Shown here piece after piece: positions 40,399 through 48,679 of a stretch of DNA of 64,000 bases (within the stretch, counting starts at the first letter, position 1; the number at the start of each line of letters is the position of its first letter). The notes beneath the pieces are model-generated. The model was not told the DNA's origin, did not search any database, and was given only the letters and a program-made list of their open reading frames with translations. Position numbers and translations under genes: made by a program. Source of the stretch: an uncultured Ruminococcus sp. (GTDB taxonomy: Bacteria; Bacillota; Clostridia; Lachnospirales; Lachnospiraceae); NCBI GenBank assembly GCA_900541505.1, contig UQKK01000014.1:11242-75241 (forward strand). Reading direction: 5' to 3'.

Positions 40399-41358
40399 TC
40401 AGATAAAAGATTTTCGATATTCTAATGGTGTCTTTCCCATTGTCTGATGGAAAGCCGATGCAAATTTGCTGGGGCTGTCATAACCCACAAGTCCGGCAAT
40501 TTCCGCAACCTTCAAGTTCTTATCGGACTTCAGCAAGGCAGCAGCGTAGTTCATCCGGTATGTTCTCATGTAGGTAAAAACAGGACTGCCATATACTGTT
40601 TTGAAACAATTCTTGAGTGGTGTCAATGCGATATCGAACTGCTCCGAAAGTTCTTCCATCGTGTAGCTTTTTGTCAAGTCCTCCGTCAAAAGCGCCTGGA
40701 TTGCCTTGATTTTCTCTACCTGCCCTTTGTAGAAATAGGGTCGTTCCTCTGTATTGCCGGACAATTTAAGCGCATCCAGATACAATAGCAGTTCCAGTAC
40801 CTTAATTTTGAAATAGTAGTTCTTAATTTTAGCAGGCACGTTGTAAAGCTCAGAAAAAATATGCTCGATTGCAGGTTCGCCGGGAATTACGAATGGTTTC
40901 GAACCGCTGCAATATTTTTTCTGCAATTCGTAAAGATCAACAGGGAAGTCCTTCATATAATCCGAGATTTCTTTTGCAGCAGTACCCATCTGAAATCCAA
41001 TGGATATTCCATGATAATGACACAAAGGAAAGGTCACCTGACCACTATGATGGATACGCTGATCCACCCGCAAATCCCCAGCCTCTAAATAACTATATGC
41101 CCCCTCTCCGGCATCCTGCTCAATCCGCCCTTCCCGACAGTGGTCAATGCACAACAAATCCATATCCGTCTGAAAACCTGAAACACACTGCTTCATGTGA
41201 AAATCATTATACATGAGAAATACTCCGGGGAACACATGGTAAAGTGTCATTGTGCCATCGCCGGAGCTGTCGCTTAAACGCATGACCTTACAATCATCCG
41301 TTTCAATCATATTCTGGACATTGACGCCATAATCCATTTGTTCAAATATCTCTGCCAC
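40399..41358 (-). CDS. AraC-family regulator (PchR-like), locus B
   Basis: A 319-residue protein starting at GTG 41358 with AAAGGAG upstream (AEIFEQMDYGVNVQNMIETD). The N-terminal sensing region includes VFLMYNDFHMKQCVSGFQTDMDLLCIDHCREGRIEQDAGEGAYSYLEAGDLRVDQR, similar in style to PchR-type regulators of siderophore genes. The C-terminal HTHs are DLTKSYTMEELSEQFDIALTPLKNCFKTVYGSPVFTYMRTYRMNYAAALL and VAEIAGLVGYDSPSKFASAFHQTMGKTPLEYRK. It lies inside locus B between ECF and exporter genes. Confidence 0.9.
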   Translation of the reverse strand: MAEIFEQMDYGVNVQNMIETDDCKVMRLSDSSGDGTMTLYHVFPGVFLMYNDFHMKQCVSGFQTDMDLLCIDHCREGRIEQDAGEGAYSYLEAGDLRVDQRIHHSGQVTFPLCHYHGISIGFQMGTAAKEISDYMKDFPVDLYELQKKYCSGSKPFVIPGEPAIEHIFSELYNVPAKIKNYYFKIKVLELLLYLDALKLSGNTEERPYFYKGQVEKIKAIQALLTEDLTKSYTMEELSEQFDIALTPLKNCFKTVYGSPVFTYMRTYRMNYAAALLKSDKNLKVAEIAGLVGYDSPSKFASAFHQTMGKTPLEYRKSFI

Positions 41359-41359
41359 A

Positions 41360-42766
41360 CTACCATCTCCTTTCTGCTGAGCATCCCTCCATATCAAATA
41401 TTTTATCACAAGTTCGGCTCAAAAACTCAAAATCATGGGATACGATGATCATAATTTTATTTTCAGCTTTCAGTTTTTTAATCATGTCGCTGACTTCCAG
41501 CATCCGGTGATAATCAAGACCACTGGTGGGTTCATCAAACACCAAAAGATATTTGCCTGAAAGAATCGCTGTTGCCACGGCCAGGCGCTGTTTCTGACCG
41601 CCTGACAGAGCCATTGGATGACGATCCTTGAAATCCAGCAGGTCAAACACCGCCAAAATTTTCTCTATGCGCTCTGCCGGGCAATTCGGCATGGACAGCT
41701 CACATTCGTTCCAAACACTATCCGAAAAAAGCTGGTGATTTACATCCTGCATTACGCAGAAGCTCGTTTTGTTTCTCTGCTTTGCACTCAGCGCTTTTCC
41801 ATCAAGCCGGACCTCTCCACTGTCCTCTTTTAGCAAACCGCACAGGCAGCGCGTCAGTGTCGTTTTTCCGGCTCCATTGTGTCCGATGATTCCAAGAACC
41901 TCTCCAGGAGCTGCGGAGAAACTAATCCCCTCGAATACAGTTTTTTTATCAAAAGCGCAGGAAAGGCTTTCTACGGAAAGCCCGATTGCTGCTCCGGGCG
42001 GGTTGGCAGGTGTCAGCTCCAGAACCGGATGCACCAAACTCCGCAGCCCCATTTCAATCCGTTGCTTTTCCGAGATTTTATGGAATTCCTCTCTGGCAAA
42101 AATCTGAATAATCCTTCCGTTTTGGACAAATATGGCTCGGTCAATCAAATCCATCAGGAAATAAATCCTATGCTCTGCGACAATGACCGTCCGCCCCTCT
42201 TTTTTGATCTGAATGATCTGCTGACGCAGGATGTCGATTGCTTCCGCGTCCAAGTTAGCCGTCGGCTCATCTAAAACGAAGATGGACGGATTCATGGCAT
42301 ACACCGAAGCAAACGCAAGGCTCTGTTTTTCGCCGCCCGACATGGAAAAAATATTTCGTCCAAGGAGCGGCCGGATTTTCAAGGCTGACACCGTGGCATC
42401 AAATCGTTCTTTAATTTTTGCAGGCGCAACACCCGCATTTTCCAATCCAAAGGTGATCTCGCTGTCAGAATCAATATTAAAAAACTGCGATTTTGGATTT
42501 TGAAATACGGAGCCAACCTGTTCTGCCAGACGATACATCTCCGTTTTTGCAACTTCCAGTTCATTTACTATGGTCGTCCCTGACAGAATACCGTTCTCAA
42601 CAAAATGAGGGATTAACTCGTTAATCAGTTTTGTAACAGTGGTCTTGCCACATCCACTTTCACCGCAGAGAAGAATACATTCCCCCTGCTTGATCTGTAA
42701 ATCAATATGAGAGAGTGTCCCTTGCTCTTTTTCATATTCAAATGAAACATCTTTTATATCTATCAC
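41360..42766 (-). CDS. ECF-type ATPase, two fused NBDs (locus B)
   Basis: A 468-residue protein starting MIDIKDVSFEYEKEQGTLSH. NBD1: GESGCGKTT, VFQNPKSQFFNIDSDSEITFG, MSGGEKQ, DEPTANLD. NBD2: GHNGAGKTT, MQDVNHQLFSDS, LSGGQKQ, DEPTSGLD. It is clearly paralogous to the locus A protein (shared FFN.D.DSEI.FG and MQDVN motifs). The last residues lie just before the AraC-B start. Confidence 0.92.
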   Translation of the reverse strand: MIDIKDVSFEYEKEQGTLSHIDLQIKQGECILLCGESGCGKTTVTKLINELIPHFVENGILSGTTIVNELEVAKTEMYRLAEQVGSVFQNPKSQFFNIDSDSEITFGLENAGVAPAKIKERFDATVSALKIRPLLGRNIFSMSGGEKQSLAFASVYAMNPSIFVLDEPTANLDAEAIDILRQQIIQIKKEGRTVIVAEHRIYFLMDLIDRAIFVQNGRIIQIFAREEFHKISEKQRIEMGLRSLVHPVLELTPANPPGAAIGLSVESLSCAFDKKTVFEGISFSAAPGEVLGIIGHNGAGKTTLTRCLCGLLKEDSGEVRLDGKALSAKQRNKTSFCVMQDVNHQLFSDSVWNECELSMPNCPAERIEKILAVFDLLDFKDRHPMALSGGQKQRLAVATAILSGKYLLVFDEPTSGLDYHRMLEVSDMIKKLKAENKIMIIVSHDFEFLSRTCDKIFDMEGCSAERRW

Positions 42767-42779
42767 AGGTCACACCCCC

Positions 42780-43463
42780 TTACCTAACCATAATTGAAAT
42801 CATGCAGAACACAACGCCGAGTACCAGACATAAAAAATCCTGCACACCAAATTTCATGACAATCATGCTTGTCTTATGCGCCGGATTTTCAATTCCTCTT
42901 GTGACAGCGGCAGCAGATAATTCTTCTGCGGTTGTAGTGGCTGAAATCATAATCGGAACAAGCAGGCATTTTATTTTTTCTATTCCATGAATATTGCGCA
43001 GCTTCATGGCATCCCTTATGTATCCCACTTCTTCTTTCAGGGCAGGAAAATAGCGGATTGTAACCGACAGCGGTATAATCAGCACCTGCGGAATATGGCA
43101 TTTACGGAGTGCCACCATCAGCTCCCTTACAGGAGTTTTTTGTAGTATCAAGGTTCCAACGATCAGACAGGGAAAAATCTTTCTCGCATAGGAAACCAGG
43201 ATTGTAAAACTGCTGGCCAGAATCTTCGGTCCATTTGGGAAAATATAATATTGCAGGAGCAGACAGATTCCAAAAGCTACCGCCAATTTGCCTGCGGCCT
43301 TTTTACAGCCACAGGCAATGATCAGCAACAACAGCAAAACAACCCATGTAATTTCAACCCACACGGAATGCTGCGTAAAAGCAACCACGTTCGCCAGCAC
43401 CAGCAAAAGCAGCTCCGTCCGTGGATCAAATTTTAATGTATGATTTTTGCTGGAATCGTTCAT
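42780..43463 (-). CDS. ECF transporter T component, locus B
   Basis: A 227-residue membrane protein starting MNDSSKNHTLKFDPRTELLL. Hydrophobic segments include LLVLANVVAFTQHSVWVEITWVVLLLLLIIAC. Coupling helices are EVGYIRDAMKLRNIHG and EELSAAAVTRGIENPAHKT, nearly the same as in the locus A T component. The start overlaps the S gene stop by one base (TAATG). Confidence 0.9.
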   Translation of the reverse strand: MNDSSKNHTLKFDPRTELLLLVLANVVAFTQHSVWVEITWVVLLLLLIIACGCKKAAGKLAVAFGICLLLQYYIFPNGPKILASSFTILVSYARKIFPCLIVGTLILQKTPVRELMVALRKCHIPQVLIIPLSVTIRYFPALKEEVGYIRDAMKLRNIHGIEKIKCLLVPIMISATTTAEELSAAAVTRGIENPAHKTSMIVMKFGVQDFLCLVLGVVFCMISIMVR

Positions 43464-44068
43464 TACACAATTCCTGCCTTTACAAAATGCTTTTTGAACA
43501 GTCCCTTTGCAATAAAAGCCCCAACAATTCCGCCGATAACCGGAGCTACAAACAGAACAATCAACATCGCATTGGAAGAAAGTGCTTCTACCGCGGACAC
43601 ATAATCAGCGGGCATCCCCTGCTCAGTAATCTGGGACAGGAAATCCGCCTTGAACAGCCAGATTGGTAAAGGCGATCCAACCATGCCGAGTGAAAAAATC
43701 ACATAGGCGATGGAATTTCCTTTAAAGCTGTTGTACTTCATGACGCCACGTACAATCTCTGCCAGAATACAGGTTGAGGCCATAGAAATCAAAATCACCA
43801 TAGTAAACTGTCCCGTGGCAAAATAGATCAATGCAGTAATCAGCCCCATCAGAAAAACTGCGCCGGGTTTTTGTACTTTCGCCGCCATCAGCATAAAGGG
43901 AATTCCCGCAAACACGGCAATAAATCCGGGCATCAGCATCCAGAGAACAGGGTGGATACCACCCATCAGCATAAAAGCAAAATTGATTACAAAATAGATA
44001 GCGGAAAAAATACCAATGGTGATGAGGTCTTTTCCTTTTAGTTTTTTGTCCATACTTGTATTAGACAT
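43463..44068 (-). CDS. ECF substrate-binding (S) component, Trep_Strep/MptD family, locus B
   Basis: A 201-residue integral membrane protein starting MSNTSMDKKLKGKDLITIGI. It has six hydrophobic helices: IFSAIYFVINFAFMLMGGI, LWMLMPGFIAVFAGIPFMLMAA, GAVFLMGLITALIYFATG, ISMASTCILAEIVRG and others. It is the first gene of locus B. AAAAGGAGG lies 9 nt before the ATG, and a near-perfect inverted repeat abuts that site (44087-44102). The substrate is unknown. Confidence 0.87.
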   Translation of the reverse strand: MSNTSMDKKLKGKDLITIGIFSAIYFVINFAFMLMGGIHPVLWMLMPGFIAVFAGIPFMLMAAKVQKPGAVFLMGLITALIYFATGQFTMVILISMASTCILAEIVRGVMKYNSFKGNSIAYVIFSLGMVGSPLPIWLFKADFLSQITEQGMPADYVSAVEALSSNAMLIVLFVAPVIGGIVGAFIAKGLFKKHFVKAGIV

Positions 44069-44086
44069 AAATATTTCCTCCTTTTG

Positions 44087-44102
44087 GTTAGTTTTGGCTA
44101 AC
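44087..44102. promoter_or_regulatory. inverted-repeat operator candidate, locus B
   Basis: On the minus strand it reads GTTAGCCAAAACTAAC, perfect 5-bp arms around CCAAAA. It matches the locus A site at 14 of 16 positions. It abuts the ribosome binding site of the S gene, so bound protein would block a transcript starting near a TATACT hexamer at about 44146. Confidence 0.62.
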
Positions 44103-44211
44103 ACTGTGTTTTAATGAAAGCGCCTGCTGGCGCTTCTACTAAGTATACTAACAGATACGAATAATCCTTTCCGCTCCAATTAGTCTTTTTTATCCCGACA
44201 GGACTTTTAAT

Positions 44212-44271
44212 TTAGAGCATTTTTTCTCAACTTAAACCATCTTCAAAACCCTGCCATAAAAATGCTCTCTA
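44212..44271 (-). terminator. long-loop hairpin after the 84-residue gene
   Basis: AGAGCATTTTT and AAAAATGCTCT (minus strand) pair across a ~35-nt loop at the stop of the gene at 44269, followed by AAATTAAAAG. The T-rich content suggests weak termination, separating this gene from locus B. Confidence 0.4.
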
Positions 44272-44520
44272 AATATTCAGATACCAGCACAGCAAATCCC
44301 CCTGTCCTTCCCGTTCTAATATCTCAACCACATATCTCAGCCATTCCTCTGGTGTCGGAACTTCTCCAGTGCAAGGGATTTTTCTCCACTGCGTCCGCTT
44401 TTCCGGATCTGGATCATTCCAACCATTCTCAATCCTTGCTGAAATGATTGCTTTCATTTCTTCCACCGTAATATTCCGCTCTTTTGCCCATCTGTCAAAA
44501 ATTGTTTCCTGCTCTGCCAT
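44269..44520 (-). CDS. small conserved protein, function unknown, divergent from XRE gene
   Basis: An 83-residue acidic protein, MAEQETIFDRWAKERNITVE, then EMKAIISARIENGWNDPDPEKRTQWRKIPCTGEVPTPEEWLRYVVEILEREGQGDLLCWYLNI. The N-terminal helix could be a DNA-binding-like element, but there is no clear HTH. GGAGGCGG is upstream of ATG 44520. It shares a control region holding two operator-like repeats with the XRE gene and is probably its target. Confidence 0.68.
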   Translation of the reverse strand: MAEQETIFDRWAKERNITVEEMKAIISARIENGWNDPDPEKRTQWRKIPCTGEVPTPEEWLRYVVEILEREGQGDLLCWYLNI

Positions 44521-44582
44521 CAAACCGCCTCCTGCCTTTTTGAATAGTATCTCACATTATCCGTCATGCTATAACTATCAAT

Positions 44583-44644
44583 ATTCCCTTTTGGGTAATA
44601 GCCTATCTACTGATTATGACTATTGTAACACCCTTTTGGGAATT
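44583..44644. promoter_or_regulatory. twin operators for the XRE regulator
   Basis: ATTCCCTTTTGGGTAAT (44583-44599) and AACACCCTTTTGGGAATT (44627-44644) share the CCCTTTTGGG inverted repeat, about 45 bp apart. Both lie between the divergent 84-codon gene and the XRE gene, as expected for an autoregulated repressor. Confidence 0.7.
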
Positions 44645-44672
44645 AGAATAGATACAGATAGGCGGTGATGAT

Positions 44673-44975
44673 ATGGATGCACAGAAGCGCATAAGGCAGC
44701 TTATGGAAGAACGTAGCTGGACAGATTATAAATTGGCGAAGGAATCAAACCTTTCCCACTCCACAGTCACAAATATGTTTAACAGAAATAATGCGCCCAC
44801 GCTGCCAACCTTAGAGGCGGTGTGCCAGGCGTTTGGTATAACTTTGGCGCAGTTCTTTTCCGAAGGGGACAACCCGGCGGCTTTAACCGAGGAACAGCGT
44901 GTCTTGTTTTCAAGATGGAGTACATTGACGGAAGAACAGAAACAGATTCTTCTTGACCTTATGAGAACGATGTAG
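44673..44975 (+). CDS. XRE-family transcriptional regulator
   Basis: A 100-residue protein starting MDAQKRIRQLMEERSWTDYK. The HTH_3 domain (residues ~5-62) is LAKESNLSHSTVTNMFNRNNAPTLPTLEAVCQAFGITLAQFF. The short C-terminal part (LTEEQRVLFSRWSTLTEEQKQILLDLMRTM) is a dimerisation-type helix pair. Twin operators lie just upstream. A terminator follows at 45031. Such single-domain repressors occur widely on Bacillota mobile elements. Confidence 0.9.
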   Translation: MDAQKRIRQLMEERSWTDYKLAKESNLSHSTVTNMFNRNNAPTLPTLEAVCQAFGITLAQFFSEGDNPAALTEEQRVLFSRWSTLTEEQKQILLDLMRTM

Positions 44976-45030
44976 AAAACTCATTCGTTTTACTATGCAG
45001 GGTTCACAGAAATGTAGATGATTGATTGAC

Positions 45031-45059
45031 AGAGGGTTCAGATGTGAATCCTCTTTTTT
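45031..45059 (+). terminator. terminator after XRE gene
   Basis: AGAGGGTTCA pairs with TGAATCCTCT around a 4-nt loop and is followed by six T residues on the plus strand. Confidence 0.82.
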
Positions 45060-45069
45060 ATCGTGAAAT

Positions 45070-45382
45070 TAAAAATCCCCTGCAACCACACTGCAGGGGA
45101 CAAAAGGCAAATGCACCCAAACAGTCTGTTCGGGTGCATTGTATCAATTTAGGGTACGCAAGCCAGTGAGATGATATGCCTAAAATCATCATTTGTTTTT
45201 CGTGATATACAAGCTGTCTAATCGACACTCCTTTTAACAATCCTATCTCCACAACCTACCCAATATCTATCCTGTCAACTCAACCCTCCGCCGATTTTCA
45301 CAGTAGACCACTTTCCCAAGAGTGACAAGGCAATAAAAAACCGGGAGCCAAAACCACTGTCGAAACAGCCCCAACTCCCGGA
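45070..45382 (-). terminator. hairpin cluster ending with methylase-gene terminator
   Basis: Three structures lie downstream of the methylase gene (minus direction). CCGGGAG/CTCCCGG (about 45337-45377) is followed by TTTTTTATT and is the likely terminator. GCACCC/GGGTGC (45111-45139) has an inner AACAG/CTGTT. CCCCTGCA/TGCAGGGG (45077-45099) is followed by ATTTTTAA and is a second terminator. No credible gene is present from 44976 to 45509. Confidence 0.65.
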
Positions 45383-45509
45383 AATCCCTTATTTCCTACA
45401 CTTTCTCAGTTCATTATTTCCCAACCCGTGACATCGCACTCAACATGGGCAATCATCAGAAAATTATCAATAAATACCCGAATTTTAACAAAAAAATTCT
45501 TTTCAATTA

Positions 45510-47411
45510 TTAGGAAATCACCTCAATCCGTGCCTTTTTCGCCAATTTTTTTGCTTCCATACTCCAGTTTATAGATTTTTTAACAATATCACTTATCTCT
45601 TTTATCTTTTGAGGTTCCTTTGAAATTGGAACAATAATTTCTTTAAGTCTGTCTCCTAAAGAATTGATAATATCCTGAGAGAATGTTTTTGACAACACCT
45701 GTTGTCTAAAAAAGTCTGATGAGAGTGCCGCTAACAAATAATATTTATCCAAACCATACTGATTCTGTTCATTTACCCGTATTTTATATAAATGACTTTG
45801 ATATACAATTCTCGTATCATATTTAGTTATCATAGCACATGTCCCAATCAAGTATGAACCATCCTTTACCATAAGAATATCACCCTCTTGGACATCTTGC
45901 TTTTCTGCTAAACTTTTGTACAATTCTTCGCTAACTAAATGTTTTGGATCTGCTTTTATTTCCCAATTGGAAATATCTGATGTTCTAACAAATGGAACAT
46001 TTCCACATCCATATGCTAATTTTCCAACTTCATTTCCTGTTGTTACTGTTAATATTCCTTCTTCTATTAATTGTCCTATTGTCACTAAACTATGTGTTTC
46101 CTCAAAACAATGTTTCTTTTCTTGCGTAACATATACATATGCTCTCGGGGCTAAAACATTGTTTACAATCTCATTACTATTTATGATGAATCCCAAATTA
46201 TCCATATCACATTCTTTACATTCCTGGAATCTGCAATAATTCTTTATTATCTGAGGAATATCATCATTCGGAATTTCTCTTCCTCTTGAGTCATGGCCGC
46301 ACCATTTTGCTTCTGCCATAAAAATACTGTATGAAGCATTTATATCATGTTTTTTTTGCAACACTAATAAACAAGTTTTTGTATGAGTTCCGCTTTTACC
46401 AGAAGTTTTAAATAAATCATCTGGCATTCCAATGACAGCCTTTATAATACATTTTTCACAGATTAATTCTACAACATATGAGTACTTTTTATTTGATATC
46501 ATACTTTCAGGTACCACAATGCCTATGTATCCGTTTTCTTTTACCAAATTAATACACTGTTCAAGAAATACCACTTGGGGCGCTACCGATTCATTAATAA
46601 TCTCCGTTTTCTCTAAACTTCCAGCTTTATTTCTCTTGTATTTATAGGCCAATTGGTATTTTTCAAGAGTTTCAGCAGTTCCAGCCTGTATATTTACCCC
46701 AAATGGAGGATTCGTCAATATTATGTCATATTCCTCTTTACCTCTACCTAAAATTTTCTCATCCCAAATTAAACTATCAGCACATTTGATATTAAAAGTT
46801 CCTTGTCCCATACAAGCTAGGTGTATTTTTGCCAACCTTGTAAGATAATTATCTTTATCGATACCATGCAGATTAGCTTTTACAAAAGGCAGACCTCTTT
46901 CATTCCAATACTTTAAAGTTGCAACAAGAAATCCTCCTGCTCCACAAGCTAAGTCTAGTATCTTTGCATTTTGTGAAGGGGCAACCATATGTACTAATGC
47001 TTCAGCTGCATTTTGCGGTGTAAAAAATTGACCTGATTGTCCTTTAATTGTATCCCCCATGAAAATTTCATATGCATCTCCAATTATATCTCTTTCTAAA
47101 TTATGTATATCCAAAGATTGTAATTTTTCATCAATATATTTTATGCTAACAGGATCCAATTCTATTTCTGTTGCCTGATCCATATAAATATCATTATGAT
47201 TTCTTAATACCTTTTTAAACTCTTTCCTATATAAACTTGATAACGCTAACTCATCAAGTTCAGTTGTACACTTTTGTCCTATTTCATATTTACAAAAAAT
47301 CAATTTAATTACTTCTTCTAATAGAAATTCATCTCTAGTCGCACCGATAAAACGTCCCGCCAGAAAATTTCTAATGTCTCCAAAAATCTTTTTAGCTGAA
47401 AATGTTTCCAT
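45510..47411 (-). CDS. N-6 adenine DNA methylase with HsdM-like core and specificity-like C terminus
   Basis: A 633-residue protein. Residues ~1-105 are helical HsdM N-terminal type. The methylase core (~110-400) has GQFFTPQNAAEALVHMV, SAM motif ILDLACGAGGFLVATL and catalytic NPPFGVNI. The C-terminal ~220 residues resemble a type I/IIG target-recognition half-domain (VTIGQLIEEGILTVTTGNEVG...GDILMVKDGSYLIG...DKYYLLAALSSDFFRQQV). So modification and specificity are on one chain. Base composition is AT-rich compared with both flanks. It is divergent from the HNH gene at 47572; together they form a probable restriction-modification pair. Confidence 0.9.
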   Translation of the reverse strand: METFSAKKIFGDIRNFLAGRFIGATRDEFLLEEVIKLIFCKYEIGQKCTTELDELALSSLYRKEFKKVLRNHNDIYMDQATEIELDPVSIKYIDEKLQSLDIHNLERDIIGDAYEIFMGDTIKGQSGQFFTPQNAAEALVHMVAPSQNAKILDLACGAGGFLVATLKYWNERGLPFVKANLHGIDKDNYLTRLAKIHLACMGQGTFNIKCADSLIWDEKILGRGKEEYDIILTNPPFGVNIQAGTAETLEKYQLAYKYKRNKAGSLEKTEIINESVAPQVVFLEQCINLVKENGYIGIVVPESMISNKKYSYVVELICEKCIIKAVIGMPDDLFKTSGKSGTHTKTCLLVLQKKHDINASYSIFMAEAKWCGHDSRGREIPNDDIPQIIKNYCRFQECKECDMDNLGFIINSNEIVNNVLAPRAYVYVTQEKKHCFEETHSLVTIGQLIEEGILTVTTGNEVGKLAYGCGNVPFVRTSDISNWEIKADPKHLVSEELYKSLAEKQDVQEGDILMVKDGSYLIGTCAMITKYDTRIVYQSHLYKIRVNEQNQYGLDKYYLLAALSSDFFRQQVLSKTFSQDIINSLGDRLKEIIVPISKEPQKIKEISDIVKKSINWSMEAKKLAKKARIEVIS

Positions 47412-47451
47412 ATTTTTTCTCCTTAACAGTTTGTGTTACGATAATACCATT

Positions 47452-47466
47452 AAACAGAAACTGTTT
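47452..47466. promoter_or_regulatory. palindrome between divergent R-M genes
   Basis: AAACAGAAACTGTTT, 6-bp arms around AAA, lies 41 bp before the methylase start in the 160-bp divergent promoter region. It could bind the methylase or a regulator. No controller protein gene is nearby. Confidence 0.45.
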
Positions 47467-47534
47467 CAAGTGATTTCTTATTCATTTTCTGAATTTTTTC
47501 TATTTGGAATATGTACATTTTGTCAGGTAAATGA

Positions 47535-47540
47535 TATAAT
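47535..47540 (+). promoter_or_regulatory. -10 element for HNH endonuclease gene
   Basis: A perfect TATAAT 32 bp before ATG 47572, with AGGAGG between. No strong -35 hexamer is seen at 16-18 bp. Confidence 0.45.
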
Positions 47541-47571
47541 TTAGCAAAGAATACCAGGAGGTAGAGCAATT

Positions 47572-48606
47572 ATGTACAAAGCTGTTCTTGAAAGCGCAAT
47601 ATCTGATCGTTTTTCGATTACTCCATGTTTAGATATTGAAACAGAGGTAAATAATACTGATATAATTAACGATTTAAATGTTTTATCAAGTAAATTGAGT
47701 CGAAATGATTATAAAAAATTCAAAAAATGTATTATAAGATCATCTTTTTTTATACAATTTACCGATTCACATGCCGAAAAAGATGCCCCCAAATGCCAAG
47801 TTCGCTGGTGCCAAGCTTTGATTGGCGATCCACGTTATGCCTCATATGAGCAATGTGAAGGTGTTTGTCAAAAAATAATACATGAAATTTCCACTTGCTC
47901 ACCTGATGAATTAGAGCTCCTGGTAAAGTACTGCAATTATAGTACTTTTAATGAAGCATTACCCATTGATTATATTCGTAAAAATGCAACCCCCATACAT
48001 ATTAGTAGAAACATTAAGGTTTTTATGGATTCTGATATCCAAAGATATACTCTTGTCAAACAAATTATATACAATTCCGACTTAAATCCTGACAAGGATG
48101 TTTTTGAACGGATATATAAAGACAAAATACAAGTTAAAGCATATAAAACTGACAGGTCACAGACTGGGGACTATAAAACTAATCGAGAACTTCGTTGGGA
48201 AGCACACCCTAACAATTTTCAATTCTCCTATCGAAGATTTTGTGATGCAGTTGAAACTGAATTGATACTTCAAATATGTACCTTTGAAAATGTTAATCCT
48301 AAACTGACCACGGCTTTACAAAGCAATGGATTACTCCCAACCCCTTTCGATATCTATCGGTGCCCTATAACTGGTGATATACTTAAATTTGATGATTTTC
48401 AATATGAGGTTCGTAATCCTGAACATGGAAAAGCTGATTTTCAAATTGGCCATATGTCTCCTCTCAAATTAGGTGGAGTTCACGATAAAGATAATATAGC
48501 TTGGGTTTCTGCAGATGGGAATCGCATTCAGGGAAATCTTTCTGAGGATGAAATCCGTGAATTACTTATTCGTATATACAGAAACCGCCCTGAACTTCGA
48601 GTTTAA
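47572..48606 (+). CDS. HNH restriction endonuclease (R partner of 45510 methylase)
   Basis: A 344-residue protein starting MYKAVLESAISDRFSITPCL. Residues 1 to about 260 match nothing I recognise and are AT-rich in codons. The C-terminal HNH nuclease is YRCPITGDILKFDDFQYEVRNPEHGKADFQIGHMSPLKLGGVHDKDNIAWVSADGNRIQGNLS, with the His-Met/His-Asn layout of restriction-type HNH enzymes. AGGAGG precedes the ATG. Divergent orientation to a methylase with a specificity-like tail argues for a restriction role. A terminator follows. Confidence 0.82.
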   Translation: MYKAVLESAISDRFSITPCLDIETEVNNTDIINDLNVLSSKLSRNDYKKFKKCIIRSSFFIQFTDSHAEKDAPKCQVRWCQALIGDPRYASYEQCEGVCQKIIHEISTCSPDELELLVKYCNYSTFNEALPIDYIRKNATPIHISRNIKVFMDSDIQRYTLVKQIIYNSDLNPDKDVFERIYKDKIQVKAYKTDRSQTGDYKTNRELRWEAHPNNFQFSYRRFCDAVETELILQICTFENVNPKLTTALQSNGLLPTPFDIYRCPITGDILKFDDFQYEVRNPEHGKADFQIGHMSPLKLGGVHDKDNIAWVSADGNRIQGNLSEDEIRELLIRIYRNRPELRV

Positions 48607-48642
48607 ATTAAATTTAGAAATAATCTATCATTGAAATATTAT

Positions 48643-48679
48643 ACCGATGGCAGATGCTATAAGGCATAAGCCATCGGTT
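48643..48679 (+). terminator. terminator after HNH endonuclease gene
   Basis: ACCGATGGC pairs with GCCATCGGT with an extended inner stem (GATGC/GGCAT-type), followed by TATTTTC. Confidence 0.75.

Noticed and set aside
45058..45252. 64-codon minus frame
   Set aside because: It covers two hairpins, has no ribosome binding site and a composition unlike neighbouring proteins.
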